Assembly: GCA_012845835.1 (NCBI GenBank)
Contig: JABAKD010000025.1
Location: 14,981,966-15,045,965 of the forward strand
From: Undaria pinnatifida
Lineage: Eukaryota > Sar > Phaeophyceae > Laminariales > Alariaceae
Direction: 5' to 3'
DNA: 64,000 nucleotides
Below are positions 11,661 through 22,259 of the stretch, piece after piece (the stretch's first letter is position 1; the number at the start of each line of letters is the position of its first letter). Made by a program: the position numbers and the translations under genes. The notes beneath the pieces are model-generated. The model did not search any database. It worked only from the letters and a program-made list of their open reading frames with translations, and had not been told where the DNA came from.

Positions 11661-12241
11661 ATATATGTAAGTGAAGAACGGTGTACCGCCCTTACCGCAG
11701 CCTTGGTTTTTTGGGACTCATACTCACCCTAAATCGATAAAAACAAGTGTTTTACGCTCCCCGAAATACGTGGTTCTCGGCAAAAAGTACCCCTGGTTTG
11801 GTGCGTGCGACACTTTCCAGTGGCCAGACGAGGGAAACTGCCGGTTCGGAGGAGCTTGACGGAGAACAACAATATCGGCGAAGTCGTTACCACAAGACAT
11901 GTATACAGGAGATTGCGATATTTGAACCATCTCGAAGCAGCAGTGCTTCAAAGTGTTCATGCAAAACGTCGACAGGTAAAAGTAAAGGTATATGTATAGA
12001 CTAACTTTGCGAGGGACCGGCGATACATGGGGTTGGGGTGGCGAATCGTGTTGTATTAATGTATGTCTGTATTATATCGAAACAGACGCTCGAGAGATAC
12101 CAAGCAATGTCCACCTTCGAAGCAGACCATATCGAGCGCCGGGGGCGTGAATGGCCGCACCATCTATAAAGGTACGAATCTTCATTCCGCCAAGGCTACG
12201 GCAGGGAGGGGGTACCCTCTTTTTGCTTGCCTGGTTGGATT

Positions 12242-12430
12242 CACCCGCACGACCGACTCTTCACCTCGCGGACAATAATACTTTACCAGGTAGGTGATTA
12301 TTTGTGACGCATCGTAGCTTACCATTCCATTGCGGATTAATATATCAAACATTAAACAGCGCGACCGCTTTAGACCGCAAAGGAACAGGGGGGCCGCTCG
12401 CGCGAGTGGCCCCAAGCAACTGCACTAACA
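12242..12430 (+). repeat. palindrome-ended dispersed repeat, copy D
   Basis: The right end is the best preserved of the family ('gccgctcgcgcgagtggccc', a perfect dyad); the left end is worn. Contains 'ccattccattgcggatta'. Confidence 0.6.
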
Positions 12431-12539
12431 GCCCGCAAATTTGACCGCCCCACCGTGGCCTGAGTCAGTGGTGACGGCACGTGGCTACCATCAAACCTCC
12501 TATGGTACGTTTGATGCCACGCACGGTGAAAAATAGGGT

Positions 12540-12965
12540 TTTACACGGGTCGTTAGCCGACCCGTACGTTGGGTCAGTTGATTTTTACAACCTCACGGGC
12601 CGGGGCCCGCGGGTCGGGAAAAGAATGTCTCGCAGATCAAGGTGACCCGACCGGTGACACTACCTGTACGTCAACGGTAATTTTGAGCCTCGCGGGTCAC
12701 GTCCGGTCGAAATAAGAAGTTTTTTAACTCTCACATATCTCAAGCCGGGTCGGGTCATGAGTTTTTGAAATATGTTTGGTCTGGTCGGGTCAACCTTTTC
12801 CCCCCCACAGGTCGGGTCGATCCAGGAAGTTGTCAAAGAATATCACGGGCCAGGTCAGGTCAGGAGGTTATCAGAATCTCACGGGTCGGGTCGGGTAAGA
12901 CTTCATCAGAACATCGCTTGTTGGGTTGGGACACCTAGCCCGACCCGCGAGGATTGACCTGATCC
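12540..12965. repeat. CGGGTC/GACCCG low-complexity repeat
   Basis: Repeated 'cgggtcgggtcgggt'-type words in both orientations with degenerate spacing near 50 bp ('tctcacgggtcgggtcgggt'). No coding content. Confidence 0.7.
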
Positions 12966-13109
12966 GTGAAAATCCCTGGCACGAACGGGATCGTGTCCTC
13001 AAGGTTCACGGGAAAACCGCGATAACCGCTGACTGACCAACATCGACAGTGCGTATTTTCTTGGGCGTAAAACGTTACCAGGGGTTTTGCGAGACATCAC
13101 ACATGCTAC

Positions 13110-13410
13110 GCTAGAGGTATGCACCATTTTTTTCTTAATACTCCTCCTCTCACTTGACGAGCTCTTTGTCTCTCCCAAAACCGACTTCTGCAAAACCAAA
13201 AGTGGTACCCGAATAACATCCTTTGGCGTAGGTGTACCGCGAAACGCATCCCCAAAATAATAACGAAATTCGATTGATTTTGAGCCAAGGAGCCCTGACA
13301 TTCAGAAACGGTTTGAGCCGTCATCCAGAATTTTTTCGGACCAACGCGTGCTACCTCGCTATCGCAGCACGGGTCGATAGCCCTGCTTGAGGGACAGCCA
13401 AGATAGAAAG
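13110..13410 (-). repeat. CTAGGCCATGGG-family repeat, diverged
   Basis: Carries 'cctcctctcacttgacgagc', 'ccgaataacatcc' and 'acgcgtgctacctc', matching other members in order. Inverted relative to 26430. Confidence 0.45.
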
Positions 13411-13739
13411 GCGGAAGAAACATGTCCTCTAATTGTGTCGTGAAAACCTTCTCTGAAACTTTTGGAACGGTACAAAAGTCCGTTCTATGAATATATTCCT
13501 GGTACCTGACACTTGGTTTGGAGCCTGGTAGCCTGCAGGAGCTACCATGGAGACGGGATTTTCATATTCTACCTTCATGTTCACGACGGATGCCAATGGG
13601 CGTTGACCACAGAGTCACGGCAAATTTTACTTCGGCGGCTGTCTCAAAACGTGGTACAAGCTATAGCGGTGTATCGCGTCCGTAGTGGCCACCAAATACG
13701 AACGGACGAGCTGTACTTCGTGGCGTGTGCGTAGGTCCT

Positions 13740-14440
13740 TTCTAATGCCGGCATGAACGGGCCAAAACGCACCAAAACGGATGAATACGAAGGAAAACTC
13801 CCCACTCCGGTGTCGAAATTGGTCAACCCTCCCCTAAGGACTGCCCATACATACTAAGACTGGCCACTGAAACTCCTCCCCTGACGTACAGTAGATGGCC
13901 CAGCGCGCAAGGAAGAATGATGAACCGGACGAAAACGACGAAAACGGGCTAAAACGACCCACAAGAAGGTACATCACAGTGAAACCAAACACAAACGTCC
14001 CAAACCAAGCCATAGTCCCACGAAAATCAACACGGAGCTACAACGGACCAAACAGCAACTGTAGTACCCAAAGCGCACTGAATTTAACCACAAACACAGC
14101 CTAAATTGGACTAAAACATTCTACAACAATCGGCGATGCTTTTCCTCATTTTGCTATTTTGAAAAAACATTATCAAATACACAGATCAAAGACCCCAAAA
14201 TGGATCAAACCACAGAAAACTTACCCAACAACGCCCAGCTTGAATCAACGCGGGCCAATGCGGACCAAGGCGAACCAAGCCCTACTAGATTTGCACCCAA
14301 AAACACGAAATCGTGTGCCACAACGGACCATACCAAGCCGAAATATCGCGGAATCGCACCACAACGCCCCCGCCCCCCTACCCAAAAAGACGTGAAAGCA
14401 AACCCAGCCGTGGTACGTATGCTACAAGAACAACAGTGAT
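13740..14440. other. AC-skewed low-complexity tract
   Basis: About 700 bp in which the plus strand is strongly A and C rich and poor in G and T, built of degenerate 'ccaaaacgga' and 'aaccaa' words. Long Lys/Thr/Pro/Asn frames open on the plus strand because of composition. The skew is strand-wide and has no clear period. I do not assign a gene. Confidence 0.6.
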
Positions 14441-14545
14441 GATCGCTTGGGGTCGCCGGCGCGGGCCCTGCATCTTAGACTTCCCTCCCGCCTCTATAGT
14501 TTCTCCATGGTAAGCGGGCCCGGGCACCCCGACCTCTTGTCGCAG

Positions 14546-14747
14546 GGAGGTCCGTCGTGGTTGGGCGCGCGGGATGCTGGCGTTGTTAGAGTTAGTTTGG
14601 ATGGTCTTTGGTGACAAGAATGCACCTGTCCAATTAATCGAGAGCACCTGCGCGGGAGTTCGTTTTAAATCGACCATAGTCTGCACCTCGAACACCCTTT
14701 CTGCGACCCCCCCCTTGTTCCTCGAGCTGACGATGGCGAGGCCTTGA
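14546..14747 (+). CDS. exon-like ORF, faint resemblance to an SF3/Rep helicase segment
   Basis: After an acceptor-like 'cctcttgtcgcag' the plus strand is open to TGA at 14745-14747. The peptide has D-K-N-A-P followed by GVRFKSTIVCTSN, a pattern like the sensor-1 region (DRYP ... TSN) of superfamily-3 helicases of CRESS Rep proteins. No Walker A or B motif is visible upstream, and the minus strand is also open here, so this is a weak inference. It could be unrelated coding DNA or chance. Confidence 0.22.
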
Positions 14748-14749
14748 GC

Positions 14750-15795
14750 TCGAGTGGCAGACCGTTGTTCACATATGACAGACCGTAGTGCTCACGAGGC
14801 AAAACGTAGTGTGCTGCAGTGCAACAGCAGCGGGTACGTGACTTTGCCGTTGATGGTAGACGTTCGGTATGCTCTGCGCTACCGGCGGCTCGTCGTTAGG
14901 CCTTCGGTGCTGTGTGTTGTCCGTTTCAGTCCGGGTTGTTTTGTCCGGCTATTTCTACTGATATGTACAGCCGATTGCCGTGTAGACCTTACATGCTGCT
15001 GATTTGACTAGCGCCGATATTCCTCTTGTTGTTCCTGTCACCGCCGACGCAATAGGCTACATAACACGATTGCCGACCTTCGAAGGGGCGTGGGGCTTGG
15101 CCCGAACTTGCGACGTTGGCTGTAACTAGACGTGTACACGCATTGGACAAATCATTTTGCATTTCGTTATCTTTATTTTTCAGGGCACATGTAGCGATGG
15201 TCCACAGTAACAAAAATATATGTATGGCCAGAACCACATCACCAGGAAATCGTAATTACAAGGATCTGCATGACCTAAAGGCTATTTTGTTTGATCTGTA
15301 CTAGACAGGTATCATGTCGCAACGGCAGATATAATATCTACTACTGTAGATTTTCTACATGATCTAGATAGTGATCTGTCCGATGGGGAAAATGCGTGAC
15401 TTAGAAAAGAGGCGTCTTTGGGGCTAACGTTGGGATAAGACGAGGTAAAGCACAAACGAGGTCCAGAGAGCCATGGCGTTTTCCCAACGAAGCAAGCCAC
15501 CAAACCACCACGCCTACACTTTTCATCGGAGAAGGAGCCAGCGGCCGGCATCACCGGGGGCACACTCGGCTCGGTAGATGGACCCAAATCAACAACAAAA
15601 AAAAATAGCAGAGTGAATATGGGCTATCATATTGGGCTATAGTCGGCGAAGTTCCCATGTCTCCACGTCGGTTACATGTTGTTGTTGGGGTTGAAGCAAC
15701 AATATGCAAGGCTGCGCATCATCAGAAAACCTAGAGATGCGCGTGTCCCCCACATAACGTAACGACAAGGCTAGCCTTCTACCGCTAAATGTATC
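14750..15795. other. no gene seen
   Basis: Unremarkable sequence. The plus and minus strands have short frames of 60-90 codons, none with convincing start and splice context. Confidence 0.35.
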
Positions 15796-15801
15796 TTACA
15801 G

Positions 15802-16017
15802 GCTGTTGTACCGACGGAGCCACAACAAACTGCCTTGATGCCTGCGGGTGGAACGATTGTGTCGGGAAAATATTTACTCTGTTCTTCGGCCCAAAGGAAG
15901 CAACCCACGAAAGGCACCAGCGTGCATTCAGTGCCAACTGTAAAGGGAGAAGTCGAAACATCTGCGGATAACCCTTGCTTCTCGGCGTCCATATATTCCG
16001 TCGCAACAGAGTGGTAA
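15802..16017 (+). CDS. possible terminal exon, unknown
   Basis: The acceptor 'aaatgtatcttacag' is followed by 71 in-frame codons to TAA at 16015-16017. The peptide begins AVVPTEPQQTALMPAGG and is Ser/Thr/Pro rich without a recognised motif. The minus strand over the same bases is also open for 84 codons, so strand choice is uncertain. I do not recognise a family. Confidence 0.28.
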   Translation, partial: AVVPTEPQQTALMPAGGTIVSGKYLLCSSAQRKQPTKGTSVHSVPTVKGEVETSADNPCFSASIYSVATEW

Positions 16018-16074
16018 TGAAGCATGGCAACCTCATGCGTGTGGTAGGTCGTCTAGCTTCAAAATAATATAAGC

Positions 16075-16275
16075 TTTGACTACGATATCGATTTCCCCGC
16101 GCATCCCGAACTCAATGCGGGACAGCCGTTCTACTACACACAGCTTCAGCGACCCCCAAGGCCAACTCGAGACGGTGTACACCCAACCAGGCCCCGTTGG
16201 TGGACGCGAACGCGTTCGGCGGAGTTCACGCCATGTTGGTCGGTGTCAGACATGTGTCAGCCACACAGTCACTAA
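16075..16275 (+). CDS. open coding-like fragment, unknown
   Basis: A 66-codon frame without a clear Met, reading FDYDIDFPAHPELNAGQPF near its start and ending at TAA 16273-16275. Amino-acid balance is protein-like at the start and basic at the end. A second frame becomes attractive from about 16185, which would fit a frameshifted gene remnant. Confidence 0.25.
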   Translation, partial: FDYDIDFPAHPELNAGQPFYYTQLQRPPRPTRDGVHPTRPRWWTRTRSAEFTPCWSVSDMCQPHSH

Positions 16276-17315
16276 TGCTAGTAATATGAAAGATCACACA
16301 CGGGCAGCAGAAGGTAGAGGTGCATAAACAGTAGATTTTCGGAATCCTAACGCATGCTACGACAGGAGTGCCCAGTTGTACCCGCTCTTCCCGCTTGAGG
16401 ATGTCTACGTTACGCATGCGTCACCCAAACCCCTGCCCGTGACCAAACGTTTAGCGGTAACCCGATGAAACCTCTCGCGGAACAGGTACACAACAAAACC
16501 TATTCAACGTACAACAAACTGGCGCATGTTAGTATCTACGTGCACCAAAATCTTTCCGAGGCTCTTCACCTTAGGAAGTGTTGCCCAAGGTACGAATGAC
16601 ATTTCCCAGGCATACCCCAAAACATTTTTTGCAAACAACTAACAACAGTCCGACTAGTTTGGGCCAAAGAGCCCCGGCGTGCAAAACCTGTTTGAACCAA
16701 AACGTGCTAACACCAACGTTGTTGGGTACTGCAAATTCTCAATCAATGTCCCTTCCCGTCCAGAAAATGACAGCAAGAACGCTTTCATTGTGTAGGAGTT
16801 ATGTGTTACCTAGCTAGTCTGTACGCATCGTGAATGGACAGACGCTGTCGATCTAAACGGCCAAAGGACATCTCCTACAACCCCCTGTGCACCCTTTATG
16901 GACGTTCGAAACATCCCTGTCAGGGAGACAAGCAAGAACAACCCCGACCAGCCCTCGAACAAGACCGAAAGCAATTGAAAAATTTCCCACGTCGATACAT
17001 GTCTCGTTCAATGACACGGTACCCAGAACCGCGATGTACTCCTTGCCCAGAGTGAGACCAAAGCTACGCTAGAGAGGGCACCCCAATTACGATTACCTCC
17101 CCGGTTTCGTACCACTATCGTGATGGCCCTGTACGTCCCTGAAATTGTCCCTGATTCGTGTTTTGTTGGCGCAGCGTAACAGCCACTTCAATTCCCGTCA
17201 AACCGATAACCACGGACGTTGAAGATTGAAAATGCGCGGGGTAATCACACTTCCGAGTGCAAAACCGTCACCCCTTCAAGACATCCATGGTTGTGGAACA
17301 GTCAACCAGCACTAT

Positions 17316-18018
17316 TCATGGTTCAACACCAAGTCGCTCAAGAAGTACCGGAGGTAACCACGTGCGTAGTACAGCATCCGCAACCTTGACAATATCTGGG
17401 CTAACCTCATCCTCGAACCGGCGAACGCTTGTCTCAGCCCGTGCTACTTCGCCAGGATGGAGATCGATCTCCTTGTGGTTGAAGCCTAGATCGTCTGCTG
17501 CTGCTGCCTGTGCCGTACTTTCGACAACATGAAGGGGCAGCTGCAAGCCTACTGCGTAAAACCACTGGTAGTGCCAGCTCAATGGATTAGAGTTGGCGGC
17601 GCTGTACCAGAATTCAAAGGACTGATCTACGAGCATACCGGAGAAAAGAATGTACCGAGCGGCTACCCATTGGCACAAAATCGGCAATTCCTTGGCGACA
17701 AAGGCATCTAAACTTTCATTTCCCAGTCCTCCGTGGACCTCTAGATGGTAGTACGTGCTTACAACCGCTGGCCTTGGGTCCCTGAACACAGCCATCTGCA
17801 GCCAATCATCGTTGATGGTGCAGTTGGCCTCATGCATGCATCGCCAAAGGTCGTCGTGGTTGTTTACGGGCGTGCCATCTGCGAACGTGCACGCCGATTC
17901 CTTGGGTTTCTCGTCGAGCTCACCCTTCCCGAACCCTATTCCTCCGATGTGACTAAACGCACAGTCGCTGTTCACCGGAAGTGTATGCTTGTGGACCTTG
18001 GAAACAACGATCGACACC
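17316..18018 (-). CDS. sulfotransferase exon 3 (3'-phosphate site)
   Basis: The acceptor 'gttctgctttgcag' precedes 234 codons including the stop at 17316-17318. The VFRDPRPAVVSTYYH segment is the diagnostic sulfotransferase signature. Cysteines in the first half (DCAF, ACTF, RCMH, NCTI) suggest lumenal disulphides. The C terminus ends WLPPVLLERLGVEP. A frame continues upstream past the acceptor but looks like intron. Confidence 0.75.
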
Positions 18019-21000
18019 CTGCAAAGCAGAACAACATCGCAAGGATAGGTGTGCGAACGTAATAGACATGAAAAACGACAACGTGAACCGGGCACGAAGA
18101 TAGCCTGGATAACACTCGGCATAATTGGGCCCTGCAATACAGCGTGCAGGAGAAAAGGACACTCGCATTTGACCCCTCACTGGCGTATCCGAAACCCGAA
18201 GTATCCAGACGACTGCGCGCACCCTGCAATAGGCTTATATGGTCTAATTCAGTTATGGTTTCGTAAACGTTCGATAATTTTTCTATCACGTAGAGCCATT
18301 TTCGAAAGGGAGAGCACCATAAACGTTGCGTCACGAGTTGACCATCTCTTGACTACAATATATACCATATATCACTCTACGATGTCGGAACCCGTACAAA
18401 CTGTTGATGAATGCGTTGATGATTTCTGTGAATCATATCGACCACACCGAAGGTTGTGACCTAACGAGAATCGGAAATTCCATCTTCGCAAGCGAGTGCA
18501 AAAGTTCTGGCACCTGGTTCGGTGTTGATGGGGATACATTTGAACTGTCGCCGGCGACACCAAACAATAACCAAGTGACAATTCACCGGGTGATCGAATA
18601 CCTTGCCCGACGGCGGTATAGAGCGTTTATCGCGTTTGTCGTCAACGGAAAAACAACCTTTTCTGCTTTTGATATGCGTCATATAATTTGACGTAGCAAT
18701 TATCCTAGTGCTTGTCGTCAAAGGCGTGTGTTTATTTTCCGCGTGGTACTTCATGACCTCGATGCGCGCCACATATCACCTGTCCACCGTATCGCAGGAG
18801 CATCTTGAATCATCTCTTCCTAGAGCTGGCTCAAAGGTCATGCTCCGATTCGAGTACCGAGCCAATACTTCGTCGTCATTCTCTTCTGCGCGAGTGAAGT
18901 CAATCCGGCAGCTTCCTTCACCTGGTTTATGGCAACAAAAGCCTACGTTAATGTCACCAATGCGTTTCAGCCGTTCGTGACCCAGGCTACGGTTGTGGGG
19001 TCAGTCGCGCGTTCCACCCCCCTGTTCCTTCGCAGTCTTACAGTTTCACGTTGTTTTCATTGTGCGATATGAATCCGGAAAGGTGCAGTGCGCAACGCTG
19101 TGCCAAAAATTCGCCTAAAATATTTTTGTCCGTGAGGTACAGAGTCACTTGTGCGAGTGGTGAAAACCCGGTAGTGCGATTGCGGGTACCCCTCTTGGTC
19201 TTGCGGCTAGGTGTTATGTTGATGCGTGGTAACAGGCCGGGTAGTTGCTCGCAGATGACCCTCTTTAAAGCAGAGATCGAGCTGTTGGAAAGCTCTCCTC
19301 AGTATATATGGAGATTTAGACAAAATCTCGGAATGGTAGCGCCTTCCATATTCTTGCAAAAGTACCTAAACACGCAACATCAAGCCCAGCGTCTAGGGGG
19401 CGCCAATATACCTAAAGAAAAAAGAACTTAGAACAGCCGTGTCCATTGATGTTCGCTATGTACCCGTCCGTCGCATGTCTAGCTGTCGTTTATTCGTTCC
19501 CGCACAACGCGCTTGGTGCCTATTTAATCACACGTATTGCTTATTCGATCGATGGGAGATCTCGATATGGTGGCCGGAGAAGCTATCCAATTAGTCTATG
19601 ACATTCTTCTTTTTTACCCCATCTCCCTTTCCCTCTCTCTTTCACTCTCCAAACAGGAAATAATCTGAGGTGAGTGTGCGTCGCATGTTATAATTTTCGG
19701 CCTGCCTTTTGCCTGAGGTCTTCGTCTCGCTGAGACATGGCAAACACTGGGATACACAACAACTGTGACACTCGGGAAATTGTATGAACGTGCACGTTTA
19801 GCACATATTCACCCGGGCATGCCTTTGAGAATGGGTGTGCCACCATCTGCAAGTTCTCGGCCAGACACACACGAACTGCGGCTTAATGCACTGTAGTATC
19901 GGGTCGTCGTACTAACCGGCCTACCCCAGGTGTCTGGAACCTCCACAAAAAAACTATTTACGTTGAAAGAATCGATTGTGGGATGAACCCACAAGGCTGA
20001 GAAAAAACGGATGTAAGGGTGATCGCGATCGTCCCGAAACTGCCTCCAGGGCGAGGTACAGCGTTACACTAAACGCACACCATAGTGTATTTTACTGACC
20101 GCCCCCCAACAGTGTGCTCTAGTGGTTTAGAGGTCGACACTTTTCGGTGTAAAAGTAGCTACTACCAGGTACCAGCTGCTGTCAGGGAGTCGATCGTCCG
20201 TCCATCGATCAAGCATGTAAGTGTCGCGCGTTCTTGCACGCAAATACTGAATAGTACCTATTGAATTTGCTCTATCACGTCGAAGGCCATACACTTCAGT
20301 ACACAGTATCAAGCTATACGTTGATAGACCACACAGTGATGTCTCCCGAACGTCTGAATAATAGCACTCCATAGTGACGAGCATTGCTGAGATAAGGCGT
20401 TCTAATTCAGCCGCTTCTTAACACTGATGACGAAAACAGTACGTGGTGGCCTAGTTCTTAACACCTCTCGATAAAGAAAATGGGCGTATCAATGTCACAA
20501 CCAGATTCCATCCATATTTTGAACTGCAGCTGTGGGACAGTTTGTGCAGCGAAGTGACGATGGAGCATGTCTCCTATTCCATTTATTGGGCTGAACGTGT
20601 CGACTATGCTAGATGTTGAGCTTCAGCTGCTACGGAGTCCTGATTTTGACGATAGACTGCTGTCGTCTCGTTCTCAACACCCCCCCCTCAATGAAAGTGA
20701 CCCTTGCATATAATGTCAATGTCACAGCTGAATGTCCTCCTCGTAACGTTCAACTTGAACCATGGAGTAATCGCGCCACCTGGAGGGTGTGCGGTACATG
20801 TGGATGTAGCATAACATCTGTTTCACCGTTGAGCTGAAGATGTCAACGCGTTGAGTACATCCACATAAAAGGGCTACCAAATTGATGTAAGCGTTCCAAG
20901 CGTCTGATTAGCAATAGCGAAGACCCTTTGAAGTAGTACTGAAACGGTTCTCCTTTAAAATGAACACCAGGCTTCAACGTCTGTGTTGTGCCTAAGTAAA

Positions 21001-21778
21001 CTCAAAAATAAACCAAAACATCTTCCACCATATACTGTGCATGCTCAGTCCGTGTCTTAAAGCGTTCTGCTTCTTGGTAAGAACTCCAAAGGATACGCTA
21101 TACGAGCCGAATGTTTTTCCAGAGAGAGGTAGAAGGTACTGAAGCCGACGAGGCTGATACGGTTGGTGTGGCTATTGGTCTCGCTACTAGTACAATACAT
21201 CGGACTGAACGTTGCTGTGATGGACCCCCCAGAGATGGTGCCTTCGAGTAGACAAACGGTCGGAAGAGACGCAAGTTATGCCCAAAATTGAAAAATGCGC
21301 AGACATGAGCTCACCTACGCTTGGTGCAGACGGCAGGAAAAGGAAAAATGACGGCCACGACGCAGTGCATGGATGGGCTGCCGGACTCTCAAAAGATGAA
21401 AGTTAGGATAACACTTGCGTACCAGTGCCTATGGTGCTCTAGTTGGACCAAAGCCATCTATTACGATTCCTCACCGAATAGCCCTTGTAGGTAGTCGCAC
21501 GCATGCATCATTGCTGCTGATGCCCAGAAGTACATGAACCCGGTACCACTCTTTGGCTCACCCCGTTCCTGCACCCGAACATCTTGGGCTAGTTTTCCGT
21601 CCCTGCCGGTCCGCTCCAGCTTGCTGAAGAGCAGCTCACACGGTGGACAGGGTTCGTCCGAATAGTCTGCTACCGCGTTCCGGCGGTCGTTTCGCAACGA
21701 AACGACCCCGTTCACGGCTAGGAAGGAAACCAACAGCGTTATCACGGCCATCCGCCGGCGCCGTATCGATGCCATCAT
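17316..21778 (-). CDS. Golgi-type sulfotransferase, three exons
   Basis: Transfers sulphate from PAPS to an acceptor, probably a polysaccharide in the Golgi lumen (family knowledge plus inference). Proposed exons on the minus strand are 21778-21475, 18942-18780 and 18018-17316. Phases agree at both junctions (1 then 2 bases; 2 then 1 base) and give 389 residues, normal for the family. Residues 6-27 are RRRR followed by a hydrophobic segment, a type II signal anchor. PKSGTG at 75-80 matches the 5'-phosphosulphate loop. RDPR at 235-238 with Ser243 matches the 3'-phosphate site. I chose ATG 21778 because the anchor follows it at once. Introns are 2532 bp (donor gtgagg) and 761 bp (donor gtgata, acceptor ctttgcag). 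The acceptor of exon 2 (taacgtag) is the least certain point. A palindrome-ended repeat (copy E) sits just upstream of exon 2, inside intron 1. Confidence 0.72.
18407..18691 (+). CDS. ORF antisense in sulfotransferase intron 2, ExK motif
   Basis: A 94-residue frame starting MNALMISVNHIDH. It contains a D (GCDLTR) followed after about a dozen residues by SECKSSGTW, then RVIEYLARRRYRAFIAFVV. A D...ExK arrangement with a following beta-rich stretch recalls PDDEXK nucleases, but this is only a motif-level inference. A better start (MSEPVQTVDECVDDF, at 18381) lies in another frame just upstream, so a frameshifted reading is possible. The same frame continues past the stop to 18808. It may be a remnant of an invading element or chance. 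Confidence 0.28.
   Translation: MNALMISVNHIDHTEGCDLTRIGNSIFASECKSSGTWFGVDGDTFELSPATPNNNQVTIHRVIEYLARRRYRAFIAFVVNGKTTFSAFDMRHII
18780..18942 (-). CDS. sulfotransferase exon 2
   Basis: 163 bp, encoding an acidic linker (FTRAEENDDEVLARYSNR) between the two PAPS-binding motifs. Its length, 3n+1, is what the phases of exons 1 and 3 require. The donor reads ggacag/gtgata. An alternative acceptor 31 bases further upstream (accgtag) would break the frame with exon 1. Confidence 0.55.
18985..19160 (-). repeat. palindrome-ended dispersed repeat, copy E
   Basis: Inverted copy, 'ggggtcagtcgcgcgttcca' to 'cacttgtgcgagtgg'. It lies in intron 1 of the sulfotransferase, about 40 bp upstream of exon 2. Confidence 0.55.
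19657..19669 (+). other. possible 13-nt microexon between strong splice sites
   Basis: A long pyrimidine tract ('ctctctctttcactctccaa' then acag) is followed by gaaataatctgag and an exact donor gtgagt. No flanking exons were found on the plus strand, and the site lies in an intron of the minus-strand gene. Confidence 0.15.
20127..20384 (-). CDS. 85-codon ORF in sulfotransferase intron 1, unknown
   Basis: Starts MLVTMECYYSDVRET and ends TFTPKSVDL. It is on the same strand as the host gene but lacks splice sites. Codon use looks ordinary. A tRNA-like A-box ('tgctctagtggtttagag') overlaps its 3' end on the opposite strand, hinting that a tRNA-derived repeat contributes to it. No family recognised. 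Confidence 0.22.
   Translation of the reverse strand: MLVTMECYYSDVRETSLCGLSTYSLILCTEVYGLRRDRANSIGTIQYLRARTRDTYMLDRWTDDRLPDSSWYLVVATFTPKSVDL
21111..21406 (+). CDS. exon-like fragment with one apparent frameshift, unknown
   Basis: The first frame (21111-21251) reads MFFQREVEGTEADEADTV and ends in TAG. A second frame, open from 21221, reads MPKIEKCADMSSPTLGADGR from 21278 and ends at TAG 21404-21406. Both halves look coding and acidic/basic like a nuclear protein, so they may be one exon broken by a frameshift near 21225-21245. 'atgtttttccag' could also be an acceptor. It is antisense within intron 1 of the sulfotransferase. Confidence 0.3.
21475..21778 (-). CDS. sulfotransferase exon 1 (anchor and 5'-PAPS loop)
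   Basis: 304 bp from ATG to the donor attcg/gtgagg. It encodes the basic cytosolic tip, the signal anchor, a CPPC pair (residues 44-47) and the PKSGTG loop followed by a Met/Ala-rich helix. Without splicing the frame stops 4 codons later at 21461. Confidence 0.72.
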
Positions 21779-22154
21779 AATATTGTCCTCTTTCTGTAGT
21801 CTAATGAAGTATATCTGGATGGCGAGAGGGGTAAGGTTTGAAAACGAGCATACACGAATCACTGGCGGTTCATGTTAGAAAAAATGTGGTGGTGCCTAAC
21901 CAATGACGGTCTTCAGAGGCTAACGCAGAGTCGAGGTGAGACGAGCTTGAGCCTGACTGATGATGGCTTAGACGATGGTGGATCACTTTTAAATGGGCTC
22001 TCGTTGGGCCAACAAAAACTTATGTCACTAGTCTATGAACTGTCTAAATCCAGATGCAGATGTGAAGATTGAACTCGATGTGCAAGCACTCGTGTCTCTT
22101 CCTTTTTACTTTAACAAATTATCTCGTATGGTGGTATCCACTACATACGACACC

Positions 22155-22250
22155 CAGGTCAATCTTACGCACGTGACGTAGTTAACAAATCGATCTTACG
22201 CACGTGACCTAGTCAACGCTTTGATCTTACCCGCACGTGACCCGTCAACG
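22155..22250. promoter_or_regulatory. three CACGTG boxes in a tandem repeat
   Basis: A degenerate unit of about 37 bp ('cttacgcacgtgac') occurs three times, each with a CACGTG palindrome. It lies about 390 to 470 bp upstream of the sulfotransferase start codon. CACGTG is a common bZIP/bHLH site in eukaryotes; a role in this promoter is inference from position only. Confidence 0.35.
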
Positions 22251-22259
22251 CGTTATTGC

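Noticed and set aside
20108-20150. tRNA gene starting near 20112
   Set aside because: An A-box is present but no T-arm follows at the right distance.
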